The notes under the pieces: model-generated
What the model was told of the DNA's origin: nothing
Databases searched by the model: none
The model's input: only the letters and a program-made list of their open reading frames with translations
Position numbers and translations under genes: made by a program
In this document: positions 1-12,100 of the stretch, piece by piece
Position numbering within the stretch: the stretch's first letter is position 1
Layout: every line of letters starts with the position of its first letter
NCBI GenBank assembly: GCA_003116995.1
Contig: BDSL01000010.1
Location: 806,001 to 870,000, forward strand
Reading direction: 5' to 3'
DNA: 64,000 nucleotides
DNA from: Yamagishiella unicocca
Taxonomy: Eukaryota > Chlorophyta > Chlorophyceae > Chlamydomonadales > Volvocaceae

Positions 1-306
1 CGCGGTACCACCACCACCACCACCACCACCACCACTGAACCATCTCCCACCCTCCCGAACCCCATGGTCCGTCTCCTCACAGTCTTGGTCCGGCTTCTGC
101 TGGTTCCACCTGAACCCACACGCCTTTTCTGCTGCTCCCACAACACACCGCCGGATTTGCTGGCGTTCGCAGATACCCTAAAACCCTAAAGCCCTACTAC
201 CTGGCTTTCCGACCCCCAGGACGGCCACCGTCACCTACGAGCGCTTAGGCAGCTTAGGCAGTAGCAGTACCAAAAGCGAGGATCACGAGTGAGCCCCCCT
301 CCCCCC
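1..306. other. Sequence downstream of the kinase-like gene
   Basis: Follows the stop codon (minus-strand TGA at 307-309) of the minus-strand kinase-like gene, so it is probably its 3' untranslated region plus spacer. It starts with a CCA microsatellite (about 8-35) and has a short telomere-like CCCTAAAA stretch near 177-192. I see no coding exon here. Confidence 0.4.
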
Positions 307-3300
307 TCAAAACACGCTGCCCCCCTCGTACGTCCCCGGGTCGGGTCGCGCGTGCGTCCACGCCCCCCCCGTGATGGGGTCCCCGAACGGAATGGCGGTG
401 TCCGGGGTCCAGCCCACGGCGCAACGGTAAGTGTCGGCGTGCATGATCTTGCAGCACGGAGGCGTGAACTTGTAGCGCCAGGGGTTGGGGTTGCGCGGGT
501 AGCCCTGCGTGAGGGCGTACTCGAAGCCGTTCTCGTGCATGGCTGCGGGCGAGGCGGGGAGACGAGGGGTGGCGTGAAAACTGTTGACACGAAAAGGACA
601 GGATAGTGGACGAGGGGAGGGGGAGGTGACCAGGCGCGCGGAGGCGCGCACGGGGATTGGGGCTCGCTGGGGGTGCAGACTAGTGCAGCTGAGGTGGCGC
701 AAACGCTACTCTGCCACAGCCACACCGGGAAGGTGGCAAAAAAACCGTTGACGCGAAAAGGACAGGACAGGGTGTGCGGCGGCTGGCGCTGTGCCACGTC
801 CCGGTGCCGATAGCAGGATTGGGGGCTGCGGCTGCAGGTGCGGTGGCCCCGGACTCAACATCGACACCAATGCAAGTCCGCTGCCATGCCCGGACCCGCG
901 TCCTCGTCGCCGCCTTTCGAGCACCCCTCCTCTTCCAACACACACGCCCCTCCCCAACTCCCCAACTCCCCTCTCCCCCCTCCAACCTCATCCTCGCCGA
1001 CCCGGCCCACCCATTGATACCCCAAGCACCAGATGCTTCTTCCCAGCCCCCGCCCTCACCCTTGGATCTGTTGTACAGAGCCTCCGCCATGTGCCTGGCC
1101 GGCAGCCCGTACTCCGCCATCACGGTGTCCGGGTTCATGGAGCTCACGCGGGCCAGGCACTGAGCCACCTGGGGTGGCAGGAGGGGAGGGGGGCAGGAGG
1201 GGGGGGAGAAGGGGTCCGTCCCTCAGCCACAATAAGACGAGTCATCCCGGGGGTGAGGGGCTGGCGCATAAAATACCCGCGTGTCGAAGTTCCGAATGAG
1301 AAACCCCAAGGACACATGTAGCCCGAGTTCGCAGGTAGCTTGAGTTCGCAGGACACAGGTGGTCCGAGTACACGTTGAGGGGGCTTGCGGCTGAAGCACG
1401 GGCTGCCGGTTCCACTGCAGCCATGCCCGTGCAAGCTCGTCTTCTGCTTCGCGGACGCCCGGCCCCCCAGACTGCTGCTGCCGCGGCATACGTGAATTTA
1501 CCGCTGAGATGCGGAAAATCCCACACCCACACCCGCACGTCACGCCAACATACGGGCTGTGGGAACGGGTGCGCAGTTTCGGTTCTTTATTGCAGGTATG
1601 GGGGATCGGCGCCTCCACCCTCGTCAGGGACTCCAGGGAGGGTAGCTGGCGGTGGGCCCCAGGTGCCAGCTATGCCTGCTGTTTCGGAACCGCCTACCTG
1701 CGGGTCGAAGTTCTTGCCAATCACTCCGCCCGGCACGTAGCAGCGGTAGTCGAACAGGAGGGCCACGTTGGCCCAGCACATGGGGACCTGCGGGGGCGCG
1801 GACCGAGGACACGATACTAGCGGTCACGCGGCAGAAGTCCCACGGCGTGCAACTTGCAACACGTGTTTTAAACTTCCCTTGACACCGCCCGTATCGTGAC
1901 CACGTGGGGCAGCATGGGGACGAGCCGCGCCGTCCAAGCCAAATCAGGGGGGAAGCAAACGAGGCGACGCGCTGGCACCCCGGTCCCGCCCGGTCCCCGC
2001 AGGCCATTAGAGCTCTCGCTCCGAAAATAAGGATAAGGGTGGTTTCGGAGCGCGAGCGACCCATTGACCCCACGTGCCTTATTCCCCCAGTTGGGAAACT
2101 TGTGGATCCAGGCGTTCTCCATGACGTTGATGTTGTACTTCTTGGTGGTGGGCAGTAGGATGGAGTCATGGGCCAGGATGTGGTTCTCGTAAAAGGCGCG
2201 CTGGGGGGAGGGGGAGGGAGGGGTTGCAAGGAAAACCCGTGTACAAAAGGAAAACCGTTTAGAACATGGCGTTTGGAGATACATGCTGGAGAACTTGGTC
2301 GAGGAAAATTAGGGGAGGGGGAGGGGGAAGACAAGGGCAGGGTGCTTGCATTAGTACGCCGTAGGGGTGGGTCGCAGCGGAGGAGCGAGGGCGGACAGGC
2401 AGGGGTGCCCAGAGGCGGACACGTTCTAGGACCAATAGTTCGTCCCGGGACCAGATGGGAGCCCCGACTTCCCCACAACAGCCGGGGGCGGCGCCCCCTC
2501 CATGACCCCCTCCCGATCCCACCACCATACACCGCCGCCCGGCCCCTCAGCCACATCCGTTTCTGCCCTCTGTCTCCTTAAAGCTCCCCAGGCCGTGTGA
2601 CCGGGTCTTCTCGCCAGCCCCCCAGCCATCTCCTCCGCCGCCCTTCCTCCGACCGGGCCCCAAAGTCACGAGCCGCCCCCCCATCCTCCCTGCTGCTGCC
2701 ATCCCTCCGGTCCCCATCCTGCTCCACGCCCTCTTCCTCCTCCGCCTGCTGGCCTCCCCTCCCCCCCCCGTTTCCCTTTCCCACCTTGCGTCCACTGGTC
2801 CCGACGCCGCGCCCCGATCGTCGTGCCACCCCCCCACCCCCTCCACGCTCCACACTCGTGCACCCCCGGCCGTGGATTCGCGGATTCTCTTATCAAACCC
2901 CCTCCCGCCCGCTCGCGCACCTCGTTGTCGATGAGCCGTATGGAGCCGTCGCCGTTAATAAAGATGTTTTGTGCGTGCCGGTCGTTCTGGCTGGTGAGCA
3001 AGTCGAACACGGCGCTGCGGACACTCTGTGGAGGTCGGGGGGCCGAGTGGGGGTGTAGGGTTTTAGGGTTTTAGGGTTTCAGGGTTTAGGGGGCCACGGG
3101 CAACGACCCAACCGGACGGCCGCGGGCAGCATGGAGGCTGCGAGTGCCAGGACCTCAAGCTTGAGGGACAGACATGCATCTGGGCGAGCAGGCGACAGCG
3201 TGAGTGAGGTGTGCAGGGCAGTATGGAAGGCACAGAGGGCACCGCGCCCCCGGACCCTCCACGCCTAAAACCCTGAACGGCCCACCGCTCCTAAACCTTG

Positions 3301-6300
3301 AACGGCCCACCACTCCTAAACCCTAACGGCCCGCCCCTCCTAAACCCGAAACGGCCCACCCGTCCTAAACCCGAAACGACCCACCCCTCCCAAACCCGAA
3401 ACGGCCCACCCGTTCTAAATCCTAAGCGGCCCAACCTTCCTAACCGCCGAAACCCTAAGCGCCTACCTGCGTGTGGTTGACCTTGTTGTGCAAGATGTCC
3501 AGCAGGTCGCTGGGGTGCATCATGGGGTTGCCCAGCCGCACCTGGGAGCAGCAGGGGGGGAAGACAGAGGGCAGTGTTGGAGAGGAACGTCCGCGGACAG
3601 ACGAAAAACGAGCCGTCCGCGGACAGACGAAAAAACGAACCGTAAGTGCGAGCTGGGGGGCAGGGGGGAGGGCCCAGGGAACTAGCGAGCCGGCTTGCAG
3701 GGTTTTTAGGGTTTATGGCCGCCATCTCGATTTTGCCTTGCCCATATCCTGCGGGATATTGCGAGCACCCCTCCCCTCCCCTCCTGACGAACTGCATACC
3801 CTGTAGAAGCCTCGCTCCAAGTGCCACCCGCACCGCCCCTTGCCCGCTCCCGACTGCCCGCACCAACGAAACTGCCGTCGTCTTCATCATCATCGCCACC
3901 TACCCCATCCATCCATTCCCAAAACCTCACACGCCGCCGCACCGCTGCTACCCACTGACCCACCGACCCACCAGGTTCTCCAAGCTGATGCCGTCCACCA
4001 TCTCCATCCACAGACCCAGCCACCTGCCAGGTCCCGACGAAGGGGGGGAAGGGGAAATCAGCTCATCAGCTCGTGGCCCACCGTACAGATCTGTCCGCCC
4101 CCCGCTCCACCCATCCCGGCCCAGCTTGGACGTCCCCGCACAGCCTCACACCCGGGACCCACCTGCCCCCCTCCCTCCCTCCACTGGGCGCGCATACGGA
4201 TTCGGTTAGTTCTGTTCCGTTCCGCTCCTTTCCGCTCCTTTCCGCTCCTTTCCGCCCCCTCACGTTCCGCTCACCTGATGTGATACCCAACCTCCGGAAT
4301 GACGGCGTTGACCCAGCCCACCCACACCTTGGGAATGATGTCTGGAGGCGGCAGGGGGTGGGTTACAAGAGAATCCGGTTGGTATACGACATTAAAAAAC
4401 CGGAGAGGAGGAACCACTTCGGAATGAGTGTAAGGGACGCGTGTGAGAACTGCATGCCGGGGCGCTCGTGCCGACGGCAGCCGCGGGAGGGGGGGGCGGG
4501 GCGGAGGCGTAAGGAGGGGGGAGGGGGGAGCCCGCAATCCCATTCCCGCTCGTCCCATCCTTCCTCTCCCCCCCAGCTTTCCAAATGTTCCGCGATCGCG
4601 TTTCCTCGTTCTCCTGGTCGGCTTGGGCGGCACTCGTCCCCACGCTCCCAAGTGGCCAAAGTAAGTGCTCCGGGGTGCAACATCAAACGCGTGTCCTCTT
4701 CTTCGCTGGTCATTTTCTCCCCCCACCCCTCCCTCCGTTCTCCTCCCTCCGTCCTCCAGCATGCATCTCGAAACATCTGTCTACACCGTTTTCCTTCGTA
4801 CACAGTTTTTCCCAGCAACCCCTCCCTCCGTCGCGTGCACGGGTCTGCAGCCCCCTCACTGCCTTTCCCAGATGCACGGTTTCTCATCGCACACGGGTTT
4901 CCTCGCGGCCCCCACCCCCGCCGCACCCCAGCCCAGCCGCACCCCACACCCCAGCCGCACCCGTGAGGCCGCACTCCTCCGCCAGCTTTTCGATGGCCAG
5001 GTAGATCTTGGCGTACTTGAGCGCCAGGTCGGGCAGGCAGGTAGCGAACTTGTGGCGCGCGTGTTTGCCCACGGGGATGCAGGCCACCTTGACAATGGCC
5101 TTGCGGTTGGGCGTCTTGTCGGTTGGGGCAACGAACAGCCACGAGGGAGAGGCGCCCGCCTCGTCCCGGAACCAAGTGTTAAAGAGCTTCTTCTGACCAG
5201 AGCTGCCCTGGGAGGGGGAAGCGGCGCCGGGGGGTTGGGGTGAGAGGAGGGGGGTGGCGAGAAAACCCAAATGAGGGGGGGGTTGCAAGGAAAACCTGTG
5301 TACGAAAGGAAGACCCGGGAGGGGGAGGGGACTTATTGGCACAGCCACACAGCCAGACAGCTAGGCAATGAGCTCAGGGGTGTAAGGGGGTTGAGGGCAG
5401 CTCCCGCCAACCCAGTACCTGGGACCACCGGGTGTTTGGTGACCTCCCCCTCTCCCCCGTTCCCCCCTCACCGGCTCCGCAATCGCAAACCCGCTCACAC
5501 ACACGGTTTTCCTTGCAGCCCATACACGCAACCGCGTTGCCCCTGCAGCGCCACAGAGGGACTCCGTCCCCCTCCGTCCGTCAGGCAACAGCAGCCACAC
5601 GGCCCCGCAACGACACCGCCACACCCGGGGGGACCGCAGCATCAAGAGCCGTCCGCCGGGTCCCCTCCCCGCTGGTCTGGCTCCCGTCCACGGCGGGCGC
5701 TCCTACTCCTTCAGCGCTGTCTCGACAACGTCTGCCTATGTGCCTCCGTCTAAGCTGCCATCTGTACCCCCCCCTGCGCCCACTATCTTGCCGTTTTTCG
5801 TGTCACCGGTTTCACACACACCCCCAGCCAACGGTTTTTTCTGGCATCCACGGGTCTCCCTCGAAACCCCCAGCCAAGGACGCGATCGGCGTCCCTCCAC
5901 CTCACCTCACCTCACCGCCCACCTCCCGCCCGAGTGTTCCAAACTCTTCTCCGACTAGCCCTTCTCCACATCCCCCTGTGTCGTGTGCAAGGGTTTCCTC
6001 ACCATCCGCCGGACCGCCCTCCGTCAGCAGACCATGCGCCAGCCCCGCAAAGCATTCCTCCAAGCCAGCAATGCCTCTTCTGCCCGCCTATGTTGATTCG
6101 CCAGTTTCCCCCCCCCCCCATCAGCGCCCCACAGCAGGGCGGGGTGCCAGTTCGGACCTCTGCCGGTGTCGTACTGGGCCCGGCGATGCGTGGTTAGGCT
6201 GTGGTCACCACCCGCCCCGAAACCAACAAACGCCCACACACCCCACCAGGCCAGCGCCGCCCCCGATCCCTCCCTGGAGTTGCCTCCACGCCTCCTGGAG

Positions 6301-7359
6301 CGGCCCCTACCCTCCTCCCTGGAGCGGCCTCCGGGCCCGCCTGGGAGGCCCCTCCGCCCTTCCTGGAGCGACCTCTACCCCTCCCTGGAGCGGCCCCGAC
6401 CCATCTCTGGAGCGGCCTCCTGTCGCCTCTCACCAGGATCTGCAAGTTCGTGCTGCAGCCGCGGCAGTGATGACACAGCTGCGGAGGGGGAAATCGGAAG
6501 GGGGCGCGGGGAGAGGTGGGGGAGAGGCGAGGATCCGAGGCCGCTGGCTAAGGATGCGTGGTCGGGGGTGCTTAGGTGGGTTGAGGCGGGGTTGTCGCGG
6601 AGATCAAGGAGCTTGCCGGAGAGCGACCCCGAGCGCGACGAGGGCGTTGTTGCGTTGGGACTTTCGCTCACATCCCCCGGAGCATACAGCCTTAATGCCG
6701 CGTCTGTGCCAGCCGCAGATTGTGCGCTGTTGAGCAGACAGGCCATCCACCCGCATTCGCACTGCCCCTTTGTCCGACTGTGTATGTGTGTGTGAAGGGA
6801 AAGTCCGAGTAGGCAGGGGAGAGGGACCAGCGATACCCCCCACTTGCGCATAAGCTCAACATATCTTAACAATTCGGCCTGGCGGGCATGTCGCCCCCCC
6901 CCCCTCCCTGGGTGACTGGCACCACCGCGCACGTCCTCGCAGGCAACCATAATGATGTTCGTATGTCCCGCCAGTGACCATGTTTCAGAATTGATGATGA
7001 TTTACCGGCAGCGTCTGCTTCTGCGTGACATTCTTGGGCTGGAAGTTCGCAATTGTCAGGTCCGAAGGCAGCACTGGTTCCGGCAACGCGTCAGCAGTGC
7101 AGTGGAAGCATAGCGCGCAGTCGTCTACATGAGGGATCACCGCCTGGCCGATGGCCTGCGAAGGGCAGGCACAACAGCTGCGATTGGTCTGAGGTAGCTC
7201 CCGTGGCCTGAACGCCGGCCAGCTACCTGAAAACTATACATATACTAACTATTGCTCCATCAAGAACGGATGCATTCGGTTATTGGCACTGCTGTAAGGA
7301 ATTTGACCCACCTCGCCGAGCGCCAGCGTAGCCAAAACGGCAACTAAGAGGAGAGCCAT
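307..7359 (-). CDS. Secreted kinase-like protein (FAM20/PI-kinase-like catalytic motifs)
   Basis: Multi-exon gene of about 478 codons. Exons by splice site and phase: 7359-7312, 7155-7006, 6777-6688 (tentative), 6478-6434, 5207-4961, 4341-4275, 4023-3972, 3541-3467, 3025-2921, 2200-2078, 1787-1698, 1168-1060, 542-307. Exon 1 encodes a signal peptide (MALLLVAVLATLALG), so the product is predicted to enter the secretory pathway. Next comes a Cys-rich stretch (DDCALCFHC, then LCHHCRGC). The kinase-like part shows a beta3-like segment (RKAIVKVACIPVGKH), a helix with EKLAEECGL, a hinge-like WMEMVDGISLENL, a catalytic-loop-like NDRHAQNIF and a metal-site-like RLIDNE. This motif order resembles FAM20/Fjx-type and PI3/4-kinase folds more than ordinary protein kinases. 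Substrate unknown. The 2200-2078 exon keeps phase only if a GC-AG intron follows. Fold assignment is inference; gene existence is well supported. Confidence 0.75.
2218..2305 (+). repeat. Dispersed intronic repeat copy (family A/B)
   Basis: Contains the recurrent core GCAAGGAAAACCCGTGTAC, then AACCGTTTAGAACA and ATGCTGGAGAACT. Related copies lie near 4755-4835, 24570-24700, 40010-40085, 41245-41345, 45138-45235, 45625-45690, 61950-62005 and 62380-62525. It lies inside an intron of the kinase-like gene, close to the acceptor of the exon at 2200-2078. Confidence 0.75.
3056..3092 (+). repeat. Interstitial telomere-like TTTTAGGG array
   Basis: About four imperfect units of TTTTAGGG inside an intron, beside the exon ending at 3025. 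Chlamydomonas telomeres use TTTTAGGG. Similar short runs occur at about 10238-10262, 11003-11035, 23695-23725, 24310-24350 and, reversed, at about 177-192, 44208-44222 and 46768-46806. Confidence 0.8.
3265..3470 (-). repeat. Minisatellite, about 23-bp unit
   Basis: About eight degenerate copies of a unit like AACGGCCCACCCCTCCTAAA, lying in the intron between exons 3541-3467 and 3025-2921 of the kinase-like gene. The unit includes a CCTAAACCC motif resembling the telomeric repeat, so it may have grown from a telomere-like seed. Confidence 0.8.
4755..4835 (-). repeat. Dispersed intronic repeat copy (family A/B)
   Basis: Reverse-orientation copy on the plus strand: CCAGCATGCATCTCGAAAC followed by CGTTTTCCTTCGTACACAG. 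It lies in the donor half of the intron between exons 5207-4961 and 4341-4275. In transcript sense it reads GGAAAA..GTG, the orientation typical of donor-side copies. Confidence 0.7.
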
Positions 7360-9186
7360 TCTTCGCGTTCTTAGATACCGATAACGTGGTACTCTAAATT
7401 AGCCTACGCTTCATCCTTGAATGGGTCGCCAGTGGCGAAGATTCACATGCAACAGCAGCTGTCGCGTCAGAGGTAGTGTCACGGATAAGTTACAGTGATC
7501 TATAAAGATCTTATAGTTATATGCAAAATGGCGGCGGTTCCGCCCATGGGATGGGAAGAGTACTATCTAGCGTCCAACGGCGGTAACAACTGACGCCGAT
7601 TGCGAAGTTGAGGCCACGAACTGTTGCAGCCAGACCGACATAGAGAAAGACGTAAGGATACTTGCAGTTGACGTTACGCAGGTGAAGTACAAGAACCGGT
7701 GGCCGCCTGTATGGCCTCGGCCGCACGCCCCCTGGTGGAGACGTACCTGTTTACCTTCGACACCAAATCCGCACGCCGAGCAGAGGGACTCGTCAAGGGA
7801 TCCTAGCCACCGAATATAGCGGGAGAGGGGCCGCTGTTTCCCTTTCTGGGCAGTTCTGGGGTGGACAAGACCCTGGGGTGGACAAGACCCATGGCGACGA
7901 AATAAACGAGCGCGCCCGTCATCCGCCAGTTATCGGTAACCATTCCTCACCCCGCCACCTAGCCACAATACACACATAGGCAACGATGCAAGGGCGCCAG
8001 CTGGCCGTCAGCATGTACGACAGGTGTACGACCTTGGTTCTGGAGGGCCTTCGGCAGCGTGCGCGCTGGTGCCTCTTAGTACGCAGGCCATCTTCGTGCG
8101 TTGTGCAGGTGGCGAGCCAATAACATTGTGGATTAATACAATGCAGCGAGAGGAGCCCACACGCCCCGGCGTCCATACTGCGGTCATCCGTCATCGACAC
8201 CCATCTGGGTGCGCTGGTGGGCGGCCGCGGGGTTTCGGCGCCAGCCCAACCTTTCAAGATCTAGCTCAGCCTCGCGGGGTTTCGGCGCCAGCCCAATCTT
8301 TCAAGATCTAGCTCAGCCTCTCAGAACCAGTCCCGCGGGCCCAACGCACTCACTCCTTCACCTCTGCTGCCTTCAGAGCTAAATCCGAATCCAGCGCGTT
8401 ACCCAAATCCAAACCGGCGTGAAGTCGTCAGCCGCTGGGCCGCAGCCCACGCGGCGGACAGTTTTGGCAAAACAAGGGTACGACAAGACAGAGCCAAGGT
8501 ACGACAAGACGGTTGCGGGCAGCAACCTCAACCCGGCCCTCCACGCCACCAACGCAATCGCGGTACTCTCTCAAAACGAAAAAACATGGTTGCAATCATG
8601 GTAGTGTGTAGGTTTTCATGGTAGGACCATTTGCGTGAGCTGGACACGCTTGGGCGACAGTGTACGACCGCAGTGCTGCCCCCACCGGACCGCCACAAAG
8701 GATGCGGCTGCTGCACGCCTCATTCATTTTCCCACGCTCTCCGACCAGCAAACCTACTGCTGAAGCCCTCTTCTCTCTCCCCCCCCCAATTTGCACGGTT
8801 TTTATGCCACCCCCCCGCTTTCCACCTCCAGGCTTTCATGTCGTAACGATGTCACTGCAACATTCGAACACGTTTTCACCCATAAACATCACCGTGGCTT
8901 TCCTGCTGCATCCGCGCCCCTTCACCTGACCTGCCCCCCGGCCCCCTTACGTCCCCCCCCTCTCCTTTGCTGTGTCGACGGATTCCCTCGCCGGCACCAC
9001 CGGCCACCTCCCCCTCCACCATTAAAAAAAACCATCTCCGCTCCACTCTCCAGACCCGCGCACCACCACCTCCGAAACCCACATCCCAACGCCGCTCCTC
9101 CCATACCCCGCTCTCTCAACCCCCCCTCCCACCACTTCGCCCCGCGTTCCTGCCACTAAACCGGCCGCCTCCCCCGTACCCCAGCA
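7360..9186. other. Intergenic region between two minus-strand genes
   Basis: Holds the promoter side of the kinase-like gene (just above 7359) and the 3' untranslated region of the DUF155 gene (below 9187). I see no convincing exon. The only clear structure is the tandem duplication at 8227-8320. Confidence 0.5.
8227..8320 (+). repeat. Tandem duplication, 47-bp unit x 2
   Basis: A unit beginning GCGGGGTTTCGGCGCCAGCC and ending GATCTAGCTCAGCCTC occurs twice in a row with one substitution. It lies in the presumed 3' region of the DUF155 gene. Confidence 0.9.
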
Positions 9187-12100
9187 CTACATCCACCCTC
9201 CACCGGCCGTCCCCCCCGGCTGCAACCCAGGAGCCCACCCCGACCCCAGCCCCAGGCCCTGCGCCTGGCCGTGGTGGTGGTGGTGGCCCCATATGAGCTC
9301 CCACAGCTTGGGCCCGTGCCACTCCCAGCCGCGGCGCCGCATGAGGAAGCCAACCACCTCCATGCCCGCCATGACGACCTGAAGGGCGGCGGCGGGACCA
9401 ACGTTGCGGCACCATGCAAGCAAAATGCCATACGCCCAGACCCCGGGGCCAGCCATACGCGCAGACCGCGGGGCCAGCCGTACGCCCAGACCCCGGGGCC
9501 AGCCGTACGACCAGACCCCGGGGCCAGCCGTACGCCCAGACCCCGGGGCCAGCCGTACGCCCAGACCCCGGGGCCAGCCGTACGCCCAGACCCCGGGGCC
9601 AGCCGTACGCCCAGACCCCTGGGCCAGCCGTACGCCCAGACCCCGGGGCCAGCCATACACCCAGACCCCTGGGTCAACCACAACTGATGTCGAAGTGTGT
9701 ATGGGTGAGTGATGAGGTGGTGAACACGACCCCGTGGAAGTGGTGGGTGGACAGGGGGTGGCAGCGCAGGGTTTGTTGATGCCGAGGGCAGTAAACCCCA
9801 GCGGCCGCGATCAAGATCAACAGCTCCTCCCTAACCCAAACCCTGGCCCTGCGCACGTCAAGGTATGATTGGGAGCAGCACCTCCCCTTCGCCCGCCCCT
9901 GCCCCCTCCTCCCCTCCCCTTCGCCCGCCCCTGCCCCCTCCTCCCCGCCCCTTCGCCCGCCCCTGCCCCCTCCTCCCCGCCCCTTCGCCCGCCCCTGCCC
10001 CCTCTTCCCCGCCCCTTCGCCCGCCCCTGCCCCCTCCTCATACGATCCCCCCCTCCCCCGCACCTCTATTAGGATTAGCACCACGATGATGACGTCCAGA
10101 CGAGCCAGGTTCTGGTGGGCGGAGTGGTCGGACCAGATGTCGAGCATACGCTGGAGCACCTGGACGTGGGGGGGGGGGGTGAAGCGCCAAGGCGGGATGG
10201 GGTCCGGTGGGGGGGACTGGATCGGTGGGTGCCGGTGTTAGGGTTTTAGGGTTTTAGGGCTATGAGGTTTCGGCGCTACGTGCCGTAACCCGTGGCCGCT
10301 ATGTGACCGCGGTCCCGTCCCGTTTCCGTCTGGCACTCCGCCCCTCCTTGTAAACCTACACTCCTCGGCCGCTCCTACATCGCTGCCCCGCCAACCCCCG
10401 CCACCCCACGCCCGCATTGCTTCGCCCACTCTCGTCCTCTTTCCCAAGCGACCCCGTTTTCCCTCTACCCCACCCCCAATCAGTTTCTGTCCCCCGGCTC
10501 ATTTTATGCCATGCAACCGGGTATTCTTACCATCCCCTATGTCTACGATTCTCTTGCCACCCCCTATGCCTGCGGGTTCTCTCGCCACCCCCTGTCCCAA
10601 ATGGATGTCCGAGGCACCCACCAGGAAGCGCGTGTTGAGCATGTCCAGCCGACCCTGGATGTCCAGGTACTCGCAGGCGCGTTCGTACAGGGACTGCCGT
10701 ACGGTTTGTACGAATGGGCGGCGGGGCGGGCGGGGGCACAGGCGTCAGGGCTAGGAGACCAACAGCCGCGCAGCGATTCGACGGCTGAGGGGGCCGTTCC
10801 AAACTTCCGATGTCGGGTTCGATTCTTACGTCACGCAACAAAGCACGTGCATGCGTCGTGTTCCGGAGGTACAGCCGTGTTCCCTCCCCCAAGCCTCTTG
10901 GCCGAGCAAAAGAGACGAGGAAGCGAGGTGGGTAGGAGGCGAGCCGCCACAGCAATGGCTTCCCTCGACGGGTTTCGGAGCAGCGGGGGACGGCGTTTCC
11001 GGGGTTTCAGGGTTTTAGGGGTTTTAGAGCGAGCGTGCGAAGACTTGGTCCTTTGGCTGCACTCGCGCGCCATGGTCGCTTAGGGTTTTGCCCCCCTCCC
11101 CGTGGCTGGCACACGACGAACACAAGCAGTTTAGTGCAACAACTAACAAATAAGTGGGGTCCAAGGCCGGTCGCATCGTTGGGACTGCGTCTGCTCCTCT
11201 GATTGCATTTTAGGATACGCTCACCTTGCGCTCACCCATTCCGTTTTCCTTAGCCCCGCGCTCACCCATTCCGTTTTCCTTAGCCCCGCGGCCATTATGT
11301 GCACCGCCCCACCCGGGACCGCATCAATCTACCCACTTGCCCACTGGTTTCCTCCCTCCGCACCCCTCTTCATGCAGCCGGGCTTCCTCCCCACCCCTGG
11401 TCGCACCTGCAGCTGGTCGGGCGCGCGCCAGAAGAACTCCGGCGTGTCCAGCATGGTGGCGGTGAGGTTGACGGCGGCCTTGAGCAAAAACACCTGGTCG
11501 GGGGTGGAGGGGCAGAGGGGGGCTCGGGAACGAGAAACTGGGTGGAGTAGGAGGGGTGGCGTAGAAACGCGAGTATGGGTGGGGTGCTGCACGTGCATCG
11601 CACAGCCGCCTGCTGCAGCCCCGAACCGGTTTCCCCCAAGCGCCTTACCTAGACCCCCTCCCTTCCGGTCTTTCAGCAACATCCAAACCCGCCCCCAAGC
11701 CCCCACCCCCAGCCCCACCCTGCCTCGCTTCCTTTCGCCCACCCATTCCACCACGCCCCAATCGCAGCCGACCTTACCTTGCCCATCAGCCGCGCCACGT
11801 TCCGGCGACTCATCGATATCGAGCCCCGCTCCGCCATTTCGGCAGGAATATGGCGGACCTGGGCGGAGAGCAGCGCGGGGAGGAGTAAGAAGGGTCAGCA
11901 TAGCCGGCATCTGCTGACGACACCCGCATCCGTCTCCGCATCCAACATCGGCAACCCCAGTGTCTGCGCCATCGTCATTCGCCGTATCCGCAGCAGCTAC
12001 AGCGTCAGCAGCAGCTACAGCGGCAGCAGCGGCAGCAGGTGTATTCCCCTCCCCCCTTTCACGACCCCCCCACCCACCTCCTCCACGAGCCCCACCATCC

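Noticed and set aside
9425..9680. CRISPR-like regular repeat array
   Set aside because: The units are directly adjacent without unique spacers and lie in a eukaryotic intron; this is a minisatellite.
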